From the NCBI GenBank assembly GCA_965153355.1, contig OZ231126.1, forward strand, positions 89,404,001-89,468,000: DNA of 64,000 nt. Direction: 5' to 3'. The notes beneath the pieces are model-generated. The model did not search any database. It saw nothing but the letters and a program-made list of their open reading frames with translations, and was not told where the DNA came from. Shown piece by piece: positions 1 through 12,886 of this stretch; position 1 is the first letter of the stretch, and every line of letters begins with the position of its first letter. This stretch comes from Flaccisagitta enflata (Eukaryota > Chaetognatha > Sagittoidea > Aphragmophora). A program made the position numbers and the translations under genes.

Positions 1-59
1 GCACTACTGCTCCTGCCCAACCATCCGCGACTGGATTGTCGTGTATCCGGCCTTGTTTC
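1..59 (-). mobile_element. Family A (HINE-like) element, 5' end fragment
   Basis: Reads, in reverse, CAAGGCCGGATACACG..., then the subterminal GTCGCGGATGG motif and the GGGCAGGAGCAGTAGTGC block shared by complete copies such as 2338-2484. Cut by the window edge, so only the start of the element is visible. Confidence 0.75.
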
Positions 60-125
60 TTAACGAGTGAAAATTTCGGGGCTATAGTCACTGAGTCGAT
101 AATATATTATGTGTAAATGCCTCCT

Positions 126-330
126 CTTATGGTCCATGTCAATCAATCAATCAATCAATCTATCTAGCAGTAAATCTTTTAATAAACCAATCATTCATCC
201 AACTACCTCGTTGAAACAATAAAAAGAATCAATCAAGTAATGAGTCTATCAATCAATTATCAATTAGCAAATCAATCAATCAATCGGTTAAATCAATCAA
301 TCAGTTAAAAAAATCAATTGAATCAATTGT

Positions 331-404
<74 letters not shown>

Positions 405-416
405 TGATTAATCAAT
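126..416. repeat. (AATC)n microsatellite
   Basis: Interrupted tetranucleotide AATC array, purest at about 332-405. It lies directly before the first glutathione peroxidase exon, and its translation forms the start of the open frame there, which is why the exon start was moved to the splice acceptor at 447. Confidence 0.95.
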
Positions 417-447
417 CAATCAATCAAATTATCTCTTCAAACCCTAG

Positions 448-628
448 TGACGACTCGGTCTCTTTCATGGTCGATCCTATTTACATCATTTGGAGTCCCG
501 TGACCAGAAATGACATCGCGTCAAATTTTGAAAAGTTTCTCATTGACATTAAAGGAAATCCCTTCAAAAGATATTCGAGAAGAATTCCCATGAATATCAT
601 TGAGGACGATATCAAAAAACTGCTTTAG
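448..628 (+). CDS. Glutathione peroxidase, terminal exon, copy 1 (catalytic Trp lost)
   Basis: The reading encodes the C-terminal part of a GPX1-type glutathione peroxidase: a VDPIYIIWSPVTRNDI segment, NFEKFLIDIKGNP, KRYSRRIP and a final DDIKKLL before a TAG stop. In the family this exon supplies the Trp and Asn of the catalytic tetrad in a WNF motif. Here the motif reads SNF (TCA where Trp TGG is expected), so the Trp is gone. The acceptor is ACCCTAG at 441-447, and 448 starts in the third codon position, as in copy 2. Both exons are exactly 181 nt. The selenocysteine/cysteine and Gln exons must lie left of the window. It may be a decaying duplicate or an alternative last exon; no polyadenylation signal is obvious before copy 2. 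Confidence 0.8.
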
Positions 629-940
629 ATTTGGGTTAGAAATTAGAGCGTAATTATGAATCAACTTCTTGACCACGAGATTAAGTAATTACGTTTGTAA
701 CTACATGTAAAGCTATTCTATGGCTATCGTATGTACGTATATCTTTTTCTCGAATTTCGTCAACTGTTTATGAGGTTTTAAAGAGCGATATTGAAAGTTT
801 TGATTCAAATCCCCCTCATATCAACGCTTCGATAGCACCAGTCAGTCACCAGGACTCATGACAAACCATCCTTTTGCAATTTTGCACACTCATAACTCCC
901 GTATCCCCACCCCCTCCTTCCCCATCTCCCCTTTACTCAG

Positions 941-1121
941 CGATGACGCGGTTTCTTTGATGGGTGATCCTGGTTGCATAATTTGGCGGCCTGTCACCAG
1001 AACTGACATCTCGTGGAATTTTGAAAAGTTTCTCATTGACTCGAAAGGAAATCCAGTCAAAAGATACTCCAGACATTTCCTCACCAAGCTTATAGCCGAC
1101 GATATCGTCAAATTGTTATAG
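941..1121 (+). CDS. Glutathione peroxidase, terminal exon, copy 2 (intact)
   Basis: Second 181-nt last exon, following the pyrimidine-rich acceptor CCCTTTACTCAG (to 940) in the same phase as copy 1. It reads SDDAVSLMGDPGCIIWRPVT, then DISWNFEKFLIDSKGNP, VKRYSRHF and DDIVKLL, stop TAG. The WNF catalytic Trp-Asn pair is present. The enzyme family reduces hydroperoxides with glutathione. Comparison with vertebrate GPX1 (LMTDP, ITWSPV, WNFEKFL, RRYSRRF) is from memory. An AATAAA lies about 215 nt downstream. This is the better candidate for the functional last exon. Confidence 0.85.
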
Positions 1122-1337
1122 AGAAAAAAAGTGTTGGGACTTGGTACAATACTGCATTAGTACAAAACAAATTAAAACGAAAGGATGAGAGCCTTGGGAA
1201 CTCTCTTTGGTGCTTACCTCTCACAACTATCCTTTATCCATTTAAATTCCACATCTTCAAAGAAGAATGGTGAATAAGTGATGATACATCTTTTGCCAAG
1301 ATTGAAAATACAGTTTACTTTTCTTTCACGTATATCT

Positions 1338-1343
1338 AATAAA
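1338..1343 (+). terminator. Candidate polyadenylation signal (AATAAA)
   Basis: AATAAA 217 nt after the stop of glutathione peroxidase copy 2, on the coding strand. Position and orientation fit, but AATAAA is common in AT-rich DNA. Confidence 0.35.
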
Positions 1344-2337
1344 GAAAGAAAGAAAACATGACACACATTACAGCTTTTATCATTCCTCAAAATATTTACA
1401 CTAGAAAACAATCAATTGTTTAAGAATGCGGATCTTTCATTCCTCTGCCGTTGGCCATTACATTACATGTAAAAGTGTTGAGAAGAGAGGAAAGACCGCT
1501 TGGAGGCCAAGATGTAATCCTCACTTGAGCTTCGAACCAACACTTTATTTCTAGTTTTTTTTTGACGCGATGAGAGAATTTTAATGATCTAGTTTTGAAC
1601 TACTTAGCTTTGCCTTATCTTTGAACGATGTTTTAAGTGGCAGTAGCGCAACAAAATTATGTACTATCATGTAATCCTAACGTAAACCCATAAATTGACC
1701 CGTGTCCAATGTCCATGTATGAAGAGCCTCTCAACTCTTATCTTTTTAATTGCCGCTTCTCGATCAATGATTTTTTTGTGTGATTTATATCAACCCTTCA
1801 TGTTTCTCTCAGCCTCTTCTAGAGTTGTTTGTTTTCCTTATTTGGTAACGATAATGATGACGACCGAAATTCAAACGACTTTTTGGTCGGGATTTCAGGT
1901 CTGATGCCTTGATGCTGGTAAGTGATGTCACGCATCTTGTCGATAACAAATGAATGGAAACAAGTCTCTGGTTTAGAGCATTATTACGTCGTAGTCATAA
2001 AATAAAATCGGCATGCATTTCTATAGAAACATACGGACTCATTTCCTTGCTTTTTTAGTAGTTTTACTTACTTTTAAGTTATGCAATATGAAAATTCAAT
2101 GACATTTGTTGCTTGATGAGAAGATAACGGTCAACGTCAAAATTCAAATAAACCATTGCCTGAATTGAAACTTTACTGTTATTTATTTTTTCTTCGCCTC
2201 TTTTTGAATTTTTTTTTAGTCAATTTCTTTTTTTTATCCTGAAAGGGTGGCGCTCTCTTTTTTACTTCTCTTTGCTATTCATTCCCTTTTGTTCCACTTT
2301 TTTTCCTTTTTGAATTCGCAATTTTTGAGTTAGTTTT
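1344..2337. other. AT-rich spacer, no feature recognised
   Basis: No recognisable exon, repeat family or RNA gene. Short open frames (for example 1695-1904) show no motif. Confidence 0.5.
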
Positions 2338-2484
2338 TAGTCGCGGACACGCGACTCTACACCTTTCCGTGTCGGTCGGCAGGTCGGTATGTCCGTCCGT
2401 CACATTTTTGAATTCCGAGCGGTTTTAGCATTACTGCTCCTGCCCAACCGTCCGCGACTGGATTGCCGTGTATCCGGCCTTGTT
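2338..2484 (-). mobile_element. Family A (HINE-like) element, complete
   Basis: On the minus strand it runs from CAAGGCCGG, through CAGTCGCGGACGG and TTGGGCAGGAGCAG, to a short ACGG-type tract and the terminal hairpin AGTCGCGTGTCCGCGACT. Here both the subterminal motif and the hairpin are of the GCGGAC subtype. Confidence 0.85.
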
Positions 2485-2511
2485 TACTCCAAAAGAAAGT
2501 GAGACAAGCAG

Positions 2512-2889
<378 letters not shown>

Positions 2890-3853
2890 AGGCTAGTTTG
2901 ATTGGGGGCAAAAGAGAAGAAGAGCGCGAGGGGGTGAGATTTATTCGTGTCTGATGGAATAAGCATGGACGTGAAAAATGAAATGAAGAAAAGAAGTTCC
3001 GACTGAAAACGAAGATTGTCTTAGAGAAAAAAAAGTTGGACAGAGGATATACATGAAAAGATAGAGAGGGGGCAAAAGAGGGAGCTGGCAAAAAAAGAGT
3101 TAGGCACGTGACAAAGTGAGGAAGGTGAGGAACTACTTCTGTCGGCCTCCCCTCCAAAGATGTACAGCAAATAGGCAAGAGAGGAAGCCTGTAAGATAAC
3201 GGGAAAGGCACACGACAGAATGTCAAGATAATGCGAGGTGAGGATTGAGGAACAGCCCTCTTTAGATCCACTTACCCATGGCTCGCTTATTCATTGCGGT
3301 ACGTGTTGCTCTCTTTGGGCGAATCAGCAGAAGTAATAAAGAGAGCGCAGCAACGGCCCCAAGGGACTAAGTGACAACATGTAATCCATGGTTGAATTGA
3401 GGCATATGAGAGTAAATTTGAGGTCAGAATAGACATATTCAAGGCCCATGAGAAGGCTGATTTAGAGCTTCAAAAGTTTGAATTGTCCTAATTGTAGCTG
3501 AAAGTGGGTTGAGGGAGGACAAGAGGTAGGATGTCAGGAAAATCACTCTTGTGTTCTACAGGAGGTCGGCCTTTTGGTGCCAATGCCTATAAAAAGGGAA
3601 CCAGGTTTAAGTAGCCCTGATTAAAGAGAAGATAAAAAGAAATAAAAACAAGAAAGAAAGAGGAAAAGAAAGAAAGAAAGACAGAAATAAAGAATATCAT
3701 GTAAGTAACCGAGACACGACGAAGAGAGTCAGAAGAGAGTCTCACGAGGTCAGAAAAGAATGAAAAAAAAAATTATCTGAAAGAATAACATCGGGAGAAC
3801 AACGCAAGACAGGGAAAGGGCGGGAGACATGCGCCATAGCGCAGTGTGGATTT

Positions 3854-3989
<136 letters not shown>

Positions 3990-4229
3990 CCCACTTGGGA
4001 AGACACTCACGTGCGCAAAAGGAGGAAACCAAATTTGGAGGATAAACCTTTAAATCCAGATAATGTCTGAAAATAAGCAGAGGGATCGAACGAGGGGCCT
4101 AATCAGGAGAGGGGGGCTGTTATCAAAGGGGGTTCCAATGCAATGGGGTTTTTCTCAAAACGGAAGGGTGTTTTAATCAGAGTTCTATCAGAGAGGTTGG
4201 GGGCTCAAAAAGGGCTCGTGAAGAGATAG

Positions 4230-4232
<3 letters not shown>

Positions 4233-4318
<86 letters not shown>
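4233..4318. repeat. (AG)n microsatellite
   Basis: Pure AG array of about 86 bp, followed by AT-rich unique sequence to about 4790 in which I see nothing. Confidence 0.97.
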
Positions 4319-4322
<4 letters not shown>

Positions 4323-4792
4323 AAAAAATGATAAAAGGAAATCGAAAACAATAATCGTTTCAAAAGATTATAAACAGTATCTCACTTGTGACTTGTGACA
4401 GTCTTTCAAACCTAATCTCAATATTAACTTATGTTAATTTTAGTATATCATATATCCAATGGAGGCACCTTTTGGTGGGCGCGCCTGCACCTGAGTATTG
4501 GTGTTAAAGGGCCGAAATTCTCTCTAGGGTGTAGGTCTCCAACTGATGACCAGAAATTGGATATGTTAAAATACTCTAAGGAGAACTGAATTCTTTTCTA
4601 AATATGGTAAAGTACTTTATACCCCTTCATGGTGACCTATCATCCCATGATATATCTTCTTGAAGATGAATTCCCATTCCTCCAATCAGTAAGATTTCCC
4701 TTTAACACAAAATAGTATAAATTGTCCATATTCCCACCCCCATAGTTTAATTGAGAGGAGGGGTAACAGCTAGGGAGTCGGATCCCCATAGT

Positions 4793-5490
4793 TCCTTTTT
4801 GGGCAGCGGCCTAGAAGGGGACGAAGTCCTGTAGACCACGGGGACTTTTCTTCGTCCGTCCGTTCGTCCATTTGTCCGTTTGTTCTTTAGTCCCCCCAGT
4901 CTCTCTCCGGCCTGAAATCTGCCCTCTCAGGCCTGAAATCTGCCCTCTCAGGCCTGAAATCTGCCCTCTCAGGTCTGCAATCCACCTTCTCAGGCCTGAA
5001 ATCTACTCTCTCGGGCCCCAAATCTGGCCTCTCAGGCCTCAATTCCAGCCTCTCATGCTTCAAATCCGGCCTCTCATGCCTCAAATCCGGCATCTCAGGC
5101 CCAAATCCAACTTCTAAGGCCTCAAATCCGGCCTCTCAGGCCTCAAATCTGGCCTATTGGATCTCAAATCCAGCTTGTAAGGCCTCAAACCTGGCCTCTC
5201 AAGCCTAAAATTAGCCCTCTCAGGCCTCAAATAAGGCCTCTCATGCTTCAAAGTAGCGCTCTCAGGCTTCAAATCAGACCGGACAGCCATTTAACCCTTG
5301 AGAAAGCCTTCAGACTCTTGAAGGCCTTCAATCAGCCCACTGTAGCATCGCATCAACATTTTCAGGCAGGATGAACAACAGTCCCCCTGTGTTCTACAGG
5401 ACTTTGTCTCCTTTGGGGCCGCTGCCCTGCTTCCCGTCACACAAATTCACAATCATGCATAGCAGGGCAACGGGTATCGCTGAACACATA
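4793..5490 (-). mobile_element. Family B element with 21-22 bp minisatellite core
   Basis: Left module TTTTTGGGCAGCGGCC..., followed by GAAGTCCTGTAGACCACGGG and a CCGTCCGT tract. The core is a tandem unit of the form GGCCTGAAATCTGCCCTCTCA, decaying rightward (about 4905-5280). The right module is the inverse of the left, CCCTGTGTTCTACAGGACTT then GGGGCCGCTGCCCTGCTT, and ends with GCAACGGGTATCGCTGA, the reverse complement of the family end seen at 10240 and 47613. No protein is encoded. Confidence 0.75.
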
Positions 5491-6127
5491 TTGCCCATGG
5501 GCGACCTGTTTTCAATTAGATTTAACCTTTGCTGAATTGACTATCCCTGTCAATGCAAGAAGTCAGCACTAACCTCTATCCCTTAACTTAATAGCTATAA
5601 TGAAAAATTATAATTGTTTGAGAGGTAAGACAAAAGTCTTGTTTTCTGCATAAAGGTTACTTATCCAAAGGTTTTGAATTTCAGTTACCACTAAATTTAG
5701 GTCGTACCTAAAATTTGATATGTAAGTATATGAGTGGAAGCATATACTATACAGAAATGAGTAGCTTTTGAATGTTTTATTTTACTTTTATATGTCAAGT
5801 TTATTTTTCAATAACATTTTCCTAAAGTTTTTTGTAAGGCAAATGGACGAAACAGACGTATACTAGCTCAGGCTAGCAAATTGCTTTACTGTGTTTAAGC
5901 TGGGGGAAGTTAGCCAACCAAAACATTTTTTTAATCAAAATTTATGAAATAAATGACAAACACAAGGGAGAAAAACCAAACTTCGTTGTTTTTTGTTGTA
6001 TATGAATTAAAAGCTTTATGGGCCAAAACAGATGTTGATAGGTAGCTTGTTTTTTTTTCGCCCAGGCGGCTTAGATGGTTGGGCTTTCTACAGACTAAAA
6101 CTTATTTTACGAGATCTGCTTATAATA
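5491..6127. other. AT-rich spacer, no feature recognised
   Basis: Unique AT-rich DNA without recognisable coding or repeat structure. Confidence 0.5.
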
Positions 6128-6335
6128 CAAGTGACGCAGGGTCGCGGACGGGTGGGCAAGGGCATCTAACCCCCAGTCTCACCCCCTCACCTTCCACCCC
6201 CCCCCCACACACAATAACAACTGCAGCATCATGAATGCGCGTTTTTTGTTTCAACACGAGCGAGACAGACCGATCGATTGACCAACGGATGACCCAACAG
6301 ACAAAACCTCATATAGAATTGCTAGTCCGCGACTT
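6128..6335 (+). mobile_element. Family A (HINE-like) element, diverged
   Basis: Begins CAAGTGACGCAGGGTCGCGG, then ACGGGTGGGCAAGGG, a C-rich stretch, a CAGACCGATCGATTGACC tract and a terminal TAGTCCGCGACTTA. The start matches the copy at 59268, defining a subfamily. Confidence 0.6.
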
Positions 6336-6365
6336 AAAATAGTAATGGTGAAAATTCGAATTATA

Positions 6366-7123
6366 CCCTGCAATCAAAAGCAACTGTTTCCAGCAAAACC
6401 TTTATAGTGCATAAAATATTCACTTTTGAAAATTCAGATTGGTTTTGTCTGAAAGCACATTACCTACCATTTATTCATGCAAAATTTCATAGCAGTGGCT
6501 CTAGCGGTTTAGCTTCCACATGGATTTTAGTAAAGATGTGATTTACCCCTTGTGAGATTTCTGAAAATATTGATAAATTGACCTCTTTAGCTTTAAATCA
6601 ATGTTATTTTGTTACAAATCAATCAAAAATGACCAGATTGGTCTTAAAAGTGAGATATTAGTCTCAGTTTACGCATTTCTAAAAAAAAACATACCAAAAT
6701 ACAGAAATTCATTGGGCAATCTGAATTTTTTCCTCTGATTTTTCTTGTTGAGTGGGTTTTGTGTCACATCACTGCTCATTTAATACCTAAATCTCCACAG
6801 AAATGGCAAAAAATCAAAAGTTTTGCAACAGATGGGTCAATAACCTCTCAATTATGAACGGTCAGATAGTCTTTATGAATCAATGTGAAAATTACAAGGA
6901 TAAATTTATGTAAACTTGCCTAAAAATACAATTTTTGGGTAAAAACTTTCAAAATTTTATCAAATTTCGAAATAAGGTGGAAGCTAATCCGCTAAAGCCA
7001 GTGCTTTGAATTTTTGCATGAACAAATGGTGTGCTTTCAGACAGAACCAGTCCAAATTTCTAAAAATGAATATTTTAGGCACCATAAAGGTTTCACTGGT
7101 ATCAGTTGCTTTTGATTGCAGGG
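6366..7123. mobile_element. TA-flanked foldback element
   Basis: Long terminal inverted repeats: 6366-6525 is the reverse complement of about 6975-7123, with mismatches. The tips read CCCTGCAATCAAAAGCAACTG, and TA sits on both outer sides (6364-6365, 7124-7125), as expected for a Tc1/mariner-type target duplication. About 758 bp, no transposase, so non-autonomous. Confidence 0.8.
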
Positions 7124-7539
7124 TAAAGCAATCTGGCTCCCTACTTGACGCGCTAAGTAATTTGATGGATCTGACTGCTGTTTGGATTGTCGCATTTTAT
7201 GTTGACGAAAATAGAACCAATAATAATAATAATAATGTTATCTTAGCAACAGGAATACATAAGGGGGACACAGATTCAGATGAAAAGAATACGGTAAACG
7301 ATTTTAGCATTCAGGTTTGTTTTAACTTATTACGTTTTCATCGATATGATACTTTTTGTTGCACATTTCATGAATCAAATAAGGTAAGAAAAAAAATCAA
7401 GCAGTGAAATAGGCATTCTTGATAGCGGTTCCGCGGGATAAAGGTCAAATTCATGGGGTCCCCACGGGGCAATTATCACGGCACAGGGCTGTACCACCGA
7501 GTAATTAATGTTCAAGCGGAATGCTAGAATGAGTAAAAA

Positions 7540-7757
7540 CAAGGCCGGATATACGGCTACCGAAGTCGCGTGCGGGTGGGCAGGGGCCCTATTTAAGGCC
7601 ACTCCATCATTTGGGCAGGAGCAGTAAGGCCAAAGACCGCAGAAACCCAAAAAAAGTAAAGTGTGACGGACGGACGGACGGACGGACCGACGGACCGACG
7701 GACCGACGGACCGACGGACCGACATAGCGGGTTGTAGAGTCGCGTAGCACGCGACTA
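7540..7757 (+). mobile_element. Family A (HINE-like) element, complete
   Basis: CAAGGCCGGATATACGGCTA start, subterminal AGTCGCGTGCGGGTGGGCAG, second GGGCAGGAGCAG block, a pure (ACGG)n/(ACCG)n tract at 7667-7722, then AGCGGGTTGTAG and the hairpin AGTCGCGTAGCACGCGACT followed by an A-run. Confidence 0.9.
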
Positions 7758-8357
7758 AAAAAAAGAAAGAAGAAGAAAAAAAAGTTTTGTAAATAATGCA
7801 AAAATTAAAGAACGCAGCTTAGTACAAGCTGATAAAATGTACATAATGCCTTTTCCCATGAAGCTGAAAAAACAAATTGGCAATGTTTTCATCTTACTAA
7901 TCCCATTTTCAAACGAAAAAAAAAGAAGAAGAAGAAAAAAAAGCGATAAGGGCCAAAATTTTTAAAGGGCTTTACAACGAACACGAGTCTTATCTAGTTT
8001 GCTTGAGTTTTATGGCCATGTAAACCATTCAAAAGTGCCACTTTTTTTCAATTTGTACTGTAGATTTTTTTTGCAGTTTGATTCGAAATCTGTTCGTGAA
8101 GACTCGAGAAGGTCATGTCGGCCAAAACGTGTGCCGGTTGGATGGTCGAACGAATGAGTTGTTCGGTCGGTCGGACTTTCGGGCATGACCTCTCATAGAC
8201 AAGCTTTGCGCCACCTAAAACGAATGAGGCTGACAGCAGCTACAACGACATAGTCGATCTAGATTAAATGAAATCTCCCATAACTACAGCATTGATGACG
8301 GAATGTCTAGATCAAGACCAAAGCTTATTTTTTCCTTTGTTCGCGTGCTTAACTAAC
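7758..8357. other. Unique AT-rich spacer
   Basis: No gene seen. A short CGGTTGG/CGGTCGGTCGG stretch at 8132-8175 may be a decayed family A tetranucleotide tract. Confidence 0.4.
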
Positions 8358-8486
8358 AAGGCTGGATACAAGGCAATCCAGTCGCGGACGGTTGGGCAGG
8401 CGCGGTTAGAAAACCACTCGCAAATTTAGAAATATTTGGAACGGATCGATCGACAGGTAAAGTGTAGAGTCGCGTGTCCGCAACTA
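8358..8486 (+). mobile_element. Family A (HINE-like) element, short
   Basis: CAAGGCTGGATACAAGG start, CAGTCGCGGACGGTTGGGCA, a very short tetranucleotide remnant, and the terminal AGTCGCGTGTCCGCAACTA hairpin. GCGGAC subtype. Confidence 0.85.
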
Positions 8487-9220
8487 ACGATATTGTTGTC
8501 GCCCGTTTGATGTGACTTGGACGACATTAAATAGTTTTAAATGGGAGTAATGAACAGCATACATTTTTATTTCTTGATCATCAATGAGTCGGCGATACTC
8601 CACGAAGACAGTGCAACTAGAATTCTGAAAATTGGCAAGATTGGTGCAGTCATAACATAACGCGATCTTTAGAATCGATAGTCGGTCCAACGATACAGTG
8701 ATTCTACATCTGGTAGAAACACACCACTGCGTTATTCATGTGAAAAATTGTGACGAGAGCAGACAACTCAAGAGTCCTCTACATTTCTGTCTTTCGAATA
8801 AATTTTGGATATCCCTGGTCTAAGTTGGTATCAACATGAGAATTGTCAACCATCGTCTGGCCAATGCGTTGTCTTATGTATAACCTTCCGATGCTTTATT
8901 TTCAACGATGTAGCTGTATGTAATTTCTCTGATTTTTATGAACTGCTAAACATAACCGGTCAAATATCCGCAAGACCGAAAACTTAGTCTGAAGGGTTCT
9001 AAAACAAAAAAAAGTAACCGTCCCAAGTTTGTTGCACACTGTTCCTGAAAAGGATGTAGATCAAGAATATGAAGTTTGTTTTTAGTTCTAAATAGCTTAT
9101 CTTCAATATGAATTTAAGTTGTACATAGCTAGTGATTAATGATCGTTTGCTTAACATCTGCGAAAAATTTGATGAAGTTCTGATGGCATTGGGATACTAA
9201 AAACGCTGATTTAAACCAAA
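8487..9220. other. Unique spacer, no confident gene
   Basis: A 68-codon minus-strand frame (8690-8484) and a 60-codon plus frame (8805-8987) are non-repetitive, but I recognise no family and no convincing splice pair. Confidence 0.4.
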
Positions 9221-9405
9221 CAAGGCCGGATACACGGCTGACCCAGTTGCGTGCGAGTGGGCAGGAGCAGTGCTGGAGAAGGTCACTAGGGCATTGTGGC
9301 AGGTGCAGTAAGCTCAAAAAGCTCAAACGCCAAAAAAGTAAATAGTCGCAAAAGCGTTAGATGGTCAGCGGTACCCGTGCCCTGCTTAAGTGCGAAGTGG
9401 TTGAA
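9221..9405 (+). mobile_element. Truncated family A element joined to a family B end
   Basis: Family A start (CAAGGCCGGATACACGG, AGTTGCGTGCGAGTGGGCAG, GCAGGTGCAGTAAGC) stops near 9348 without tract or hairpin. It joins directly to the family B end TCGCAAAAGCGTTAGATGG/TCAGCGGTACCCGTGCCC. This is a chimaeric junction of two repeat families. Confidence 0.7.
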
Positions 9406-9554
9406 GTTGAGGGGGGGGATGAGAATGAAAAGAGGAAATAACATAAAAAAATCATTTGGGTATATCATTATAAATATCTTATTGCAAAATTTGCATTCAA
9501 ATAGGACAAAAGAGCAAGTAAAGCTATTATCAACTAAATACTTTCACTTGAAAA

Positions 9555-9760
9555 TTTTGAAAATTCAATTTTTGTTCACTGACAGGAGGCTTGTTAAAAT
9601 TGTAACTTTGCATAGAAAATGAAAAAATGCAAATGGAAGAACATAGCCGCCTTCCAAAACTGATTACAGAGGCGGCTATGTTCTTAAAAATACAAAATTT
9701 CTTTGCATTTAGGAGTCTTATAATTTTAACAGCAGCAATAAGATAAAAAATGTAAGCACA
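9555..9760. repeat. Hairpin-centred dispersed repeat, copy 1
   Basis: A perfect 16-bp stem, AAGAACATAGCCGCCT (9637-9652) with its complement (9670-9685), loop of 17 nt. Flanks are inversely related (CTTTGCATAGAAAATG and its inverse TTTCTTTGCATTTAGG). The same element occurs at 62320-62530 with a changed but still paired stem. Confidence 0.7.
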
Positions 9761-10006
9761 ATTTTTATAAAACTCCTTATTTTCTTTGCTTTTCTGATGT
9801 GAATTACTGATTTCAAGGTTCTTTTTAAGTCAGCATATGACAAAGACATACACACAGAGTATTTCTGAAGACAATTTGTCACATGAAAATATCTGTTGCA
9901 TCATAATCATTCAAGTAGTTGAAAAAATGGGATGAAACACTAAATTGTGACATCAAATGCTCGCCGTCCTATGCTTTCACACATATGGGAAATTTTCTTC
10001 TCCTCC

Positions 10007-10102
10007 TCCAACCAACCGACTAACCAACCGACCAACCAACCGACCAACCAGCCAACCAGCAGACTAACATAGCGGGGTGTAGAGTCGCGTAGCACGCGAC
10101 TA
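10007..10102 (+). mobile_element. Family A element, 3' half
   Basis: (ACCA/ACCG)n tract, then ACATAGCGGGGTGTAG and the hairpin AGTCGCGTAGCACGCGACTA with A-run. The 5' half is missing. Confidence 0.85.
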
Positions 10103-10239
10103 AAAATGTTTAAGAAATTTATACAAAACATATTCTAAAACATCATAGGAAATGTTAATTTTAATCATTACAGACTTGTCTCTCCATCTATTGAATACTG
10201 AGCAAATTATTAGTAACTAGTCATCCAAGCCCAAGGATC

Positions 10240-10752
10240 GCACATGGTCAGCGGTACCCGATGCCCTGCTCGGAGTGATCCAGTAAAGAGGTGGAGTGAG
10301 AGCAGGGCAGCGGCCCCAAAGGGCTGATGTCCTGTAGAACACAGGGGGGATTTCGAGACGTCCGTCCGTCCTGAGGGGCTAATTTAGGCCACTGAAGGCA
10401 TATTTGAGGGATGGAGGGCAAAATTAAGGCTTGGAGAGCAGATTTGAGGTTTGGAGGGCTGGTCTTATGCTTGGAGGGCTGATTGAAGGTCTGGAGGGCA
10501 GATTTGGGGTCTGGAGGGCAGATTTGTGGCATGAGGGGGGGGGGCTGATTTTAAGCCAAGAGGGCTAATTTGAGGCCTGGAGGGCTAAATTGAGGCCTGG
10601 GAGGGCTAACTCGAGGCCCTGATGGTCAACGGGGGGGGGGGGGGGACGGACGGACGGAAGGATGGACGGAAGGACGGACAGACGGAAGTCTCGAAATCCC
10701 CCCTGTGTTCTACAGGACATCGGCCCTTTGGGGCCGCTGCCCAAAAAGGACA
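10240..10752 (+). mobile_element. Family B element with 21-22 bp minisatellite core
   Basis: Starts ATGGTCAGCGGTACCCGATG, then GCAGGGCAGCGGCCCCAAAG and GTCCTGTAGAACACAGGG. The core unit resembles GGCTTGGAGGGCAGATTTGA (10375-10620). The right side repeats the left inverted: CCCTGTGTTCTACAGGAC, then CCTTTGGGGCCGCTGCCCA. ACGG tracts border the core on both sides. Confidence 0.75.
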
Positions 10753-10795
10753 CTCTATTTCTTAGAAAACCTAGGACCGTATGTCTTTTGAAGAA

Positions 10796-10940
10796 CAAGG
10801 CCAGATGCACCGCAAAACAGTCGCAGACGGTTGGGCAGGGGCAATAATGCACAAACCGCTTCAGATTCAGAATTGTTAAGAACAGACCTACCAACGGACC
10901 TACCGACCGTCAGGGCAAGGTGCAGTCGCGTATCTGCCCC
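10796..10940 (+). mobile_element. Family A element, diverged
   Basis: CAAGGCCAGATGCACCGC start, CAGTCGCAGACGGTTGGGCA, ACCTACCAACGGACC tract, degraded end TGCAGTCGCGTATCTGCC. Confidence 0.75.
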
Positions 10941-11644
10941 CTCCCAAATAAGCATCTAAAACGTAAATTCCTAGAAAACCTAGATTCGTAAGTGAAAGAC
11001 CAAGCAGCAGCAAATTCCTTTTTTCCATTGACACTGTTTAAATCTTAGGAAACCTAGGATCGTAAGATAGTGGAGTTTTAGTCACTTTATAGTCGAGTGG
11101 CGATGAATCTTTTTTAATGTGTTGAAAAGTCATCCTAAGGCAGTTTCCACAATAAACTAGACTGGCGGAAATCAGGCGACTGAATTCGTTAACATTGATA
11201 AAAATGTTATAATTTCATAATGTTCACACCTAATGGCTTGAAATTTGAACTCTATACTCAGAATTTGATACGGTTTTAGATCACATGAAAAAAAAAAGAC
11301 AGTGTTTCATACAAAGAATTATCAAAATCGGAGCAGCGCCTTCTAGGTGGCAAAGAAAAAAGACAGTTATTACTTTTTAAGTGCGCCTAGGAAACCTAGG
11401 ATCATAAGCTTCCTAGGCCCAAAACCTAGGAGTCTAAGGATCGTAGGCCTCCTAGCTGCAATGGTATCAACTACGAGCCTCTGAAACCGAAACACTTTTG
11501 TGTTGGTCGCGAGAGAAAGAATGCCTAAACTCAGAGTCAGAGTCAGAGTCAGAGTCAGAGTCGATTCGACGATTGACCAACTCCTACGTCAGCCGAGCTG
11601 CAGCACGTCACGATCACGGTCGCCTCAGGTGTCTCTCTCTCTAT

Positions 11645-11960
<316 letters not shown>

Positions 11961-12135
11961 GAGGGGAAAAAGAAGGAAAAGATGGTTCGTGTCTGATGGA
12001 TCAGTCTGATCAGTCCTTGAAGTGGGGATAGAGAAGGGAAAGGCCAGCGTCTGAATTCGAATCACCTTCTTAGCCTCTTCCGTGGATCGGCCAACCGCCT
12101 TTCATGGTTACGGGGAAAAAATGGAGGAAAATGCC

Positions 12136-12560
<425 letters not shown>

Positions 12561-12697
12561 CTGGAGACAGATAGATAGAGGAAAGTAAGGAAGACAGAAA
12601 GAGAGCACACATAATGGAAAATTTTAAAAAATGAAAGAACGAAAGAAAGACAAAAAGAAACTAAGAAAGAAAGAAGAAAGAAACTTGTGATCAACTT

Positions 12698-12886
12698 GTG
12701 TGTGATCGCCCCTTGCAAGTAATCGCCCGTCTGCCCCTCGTGAGGGATTGCCCATATTTCAATCATAAGCAGCTCAAGTCAAGAAATACTCAGCCTTTTA
12801 ATGTTCGTGCCAATAGTTAGTATAAATGCTTGCCCTTCGAAATAGATCGCCTCTTGCAAGTGATTGCCCGTCTGCCCCACGTACAC
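12698..12886. repeat. Duplicated 38-bp segment
   Basis: GATCGCC(C/T)CTTGCAAGT, then ATTGCCCGTCTGCCCC, occurs at 12703-12739 and 12846-12881 with few differences. Reverse-strand translation gives YVGQTG, but the context does not support an endonuclease. Confidence 0.6.
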
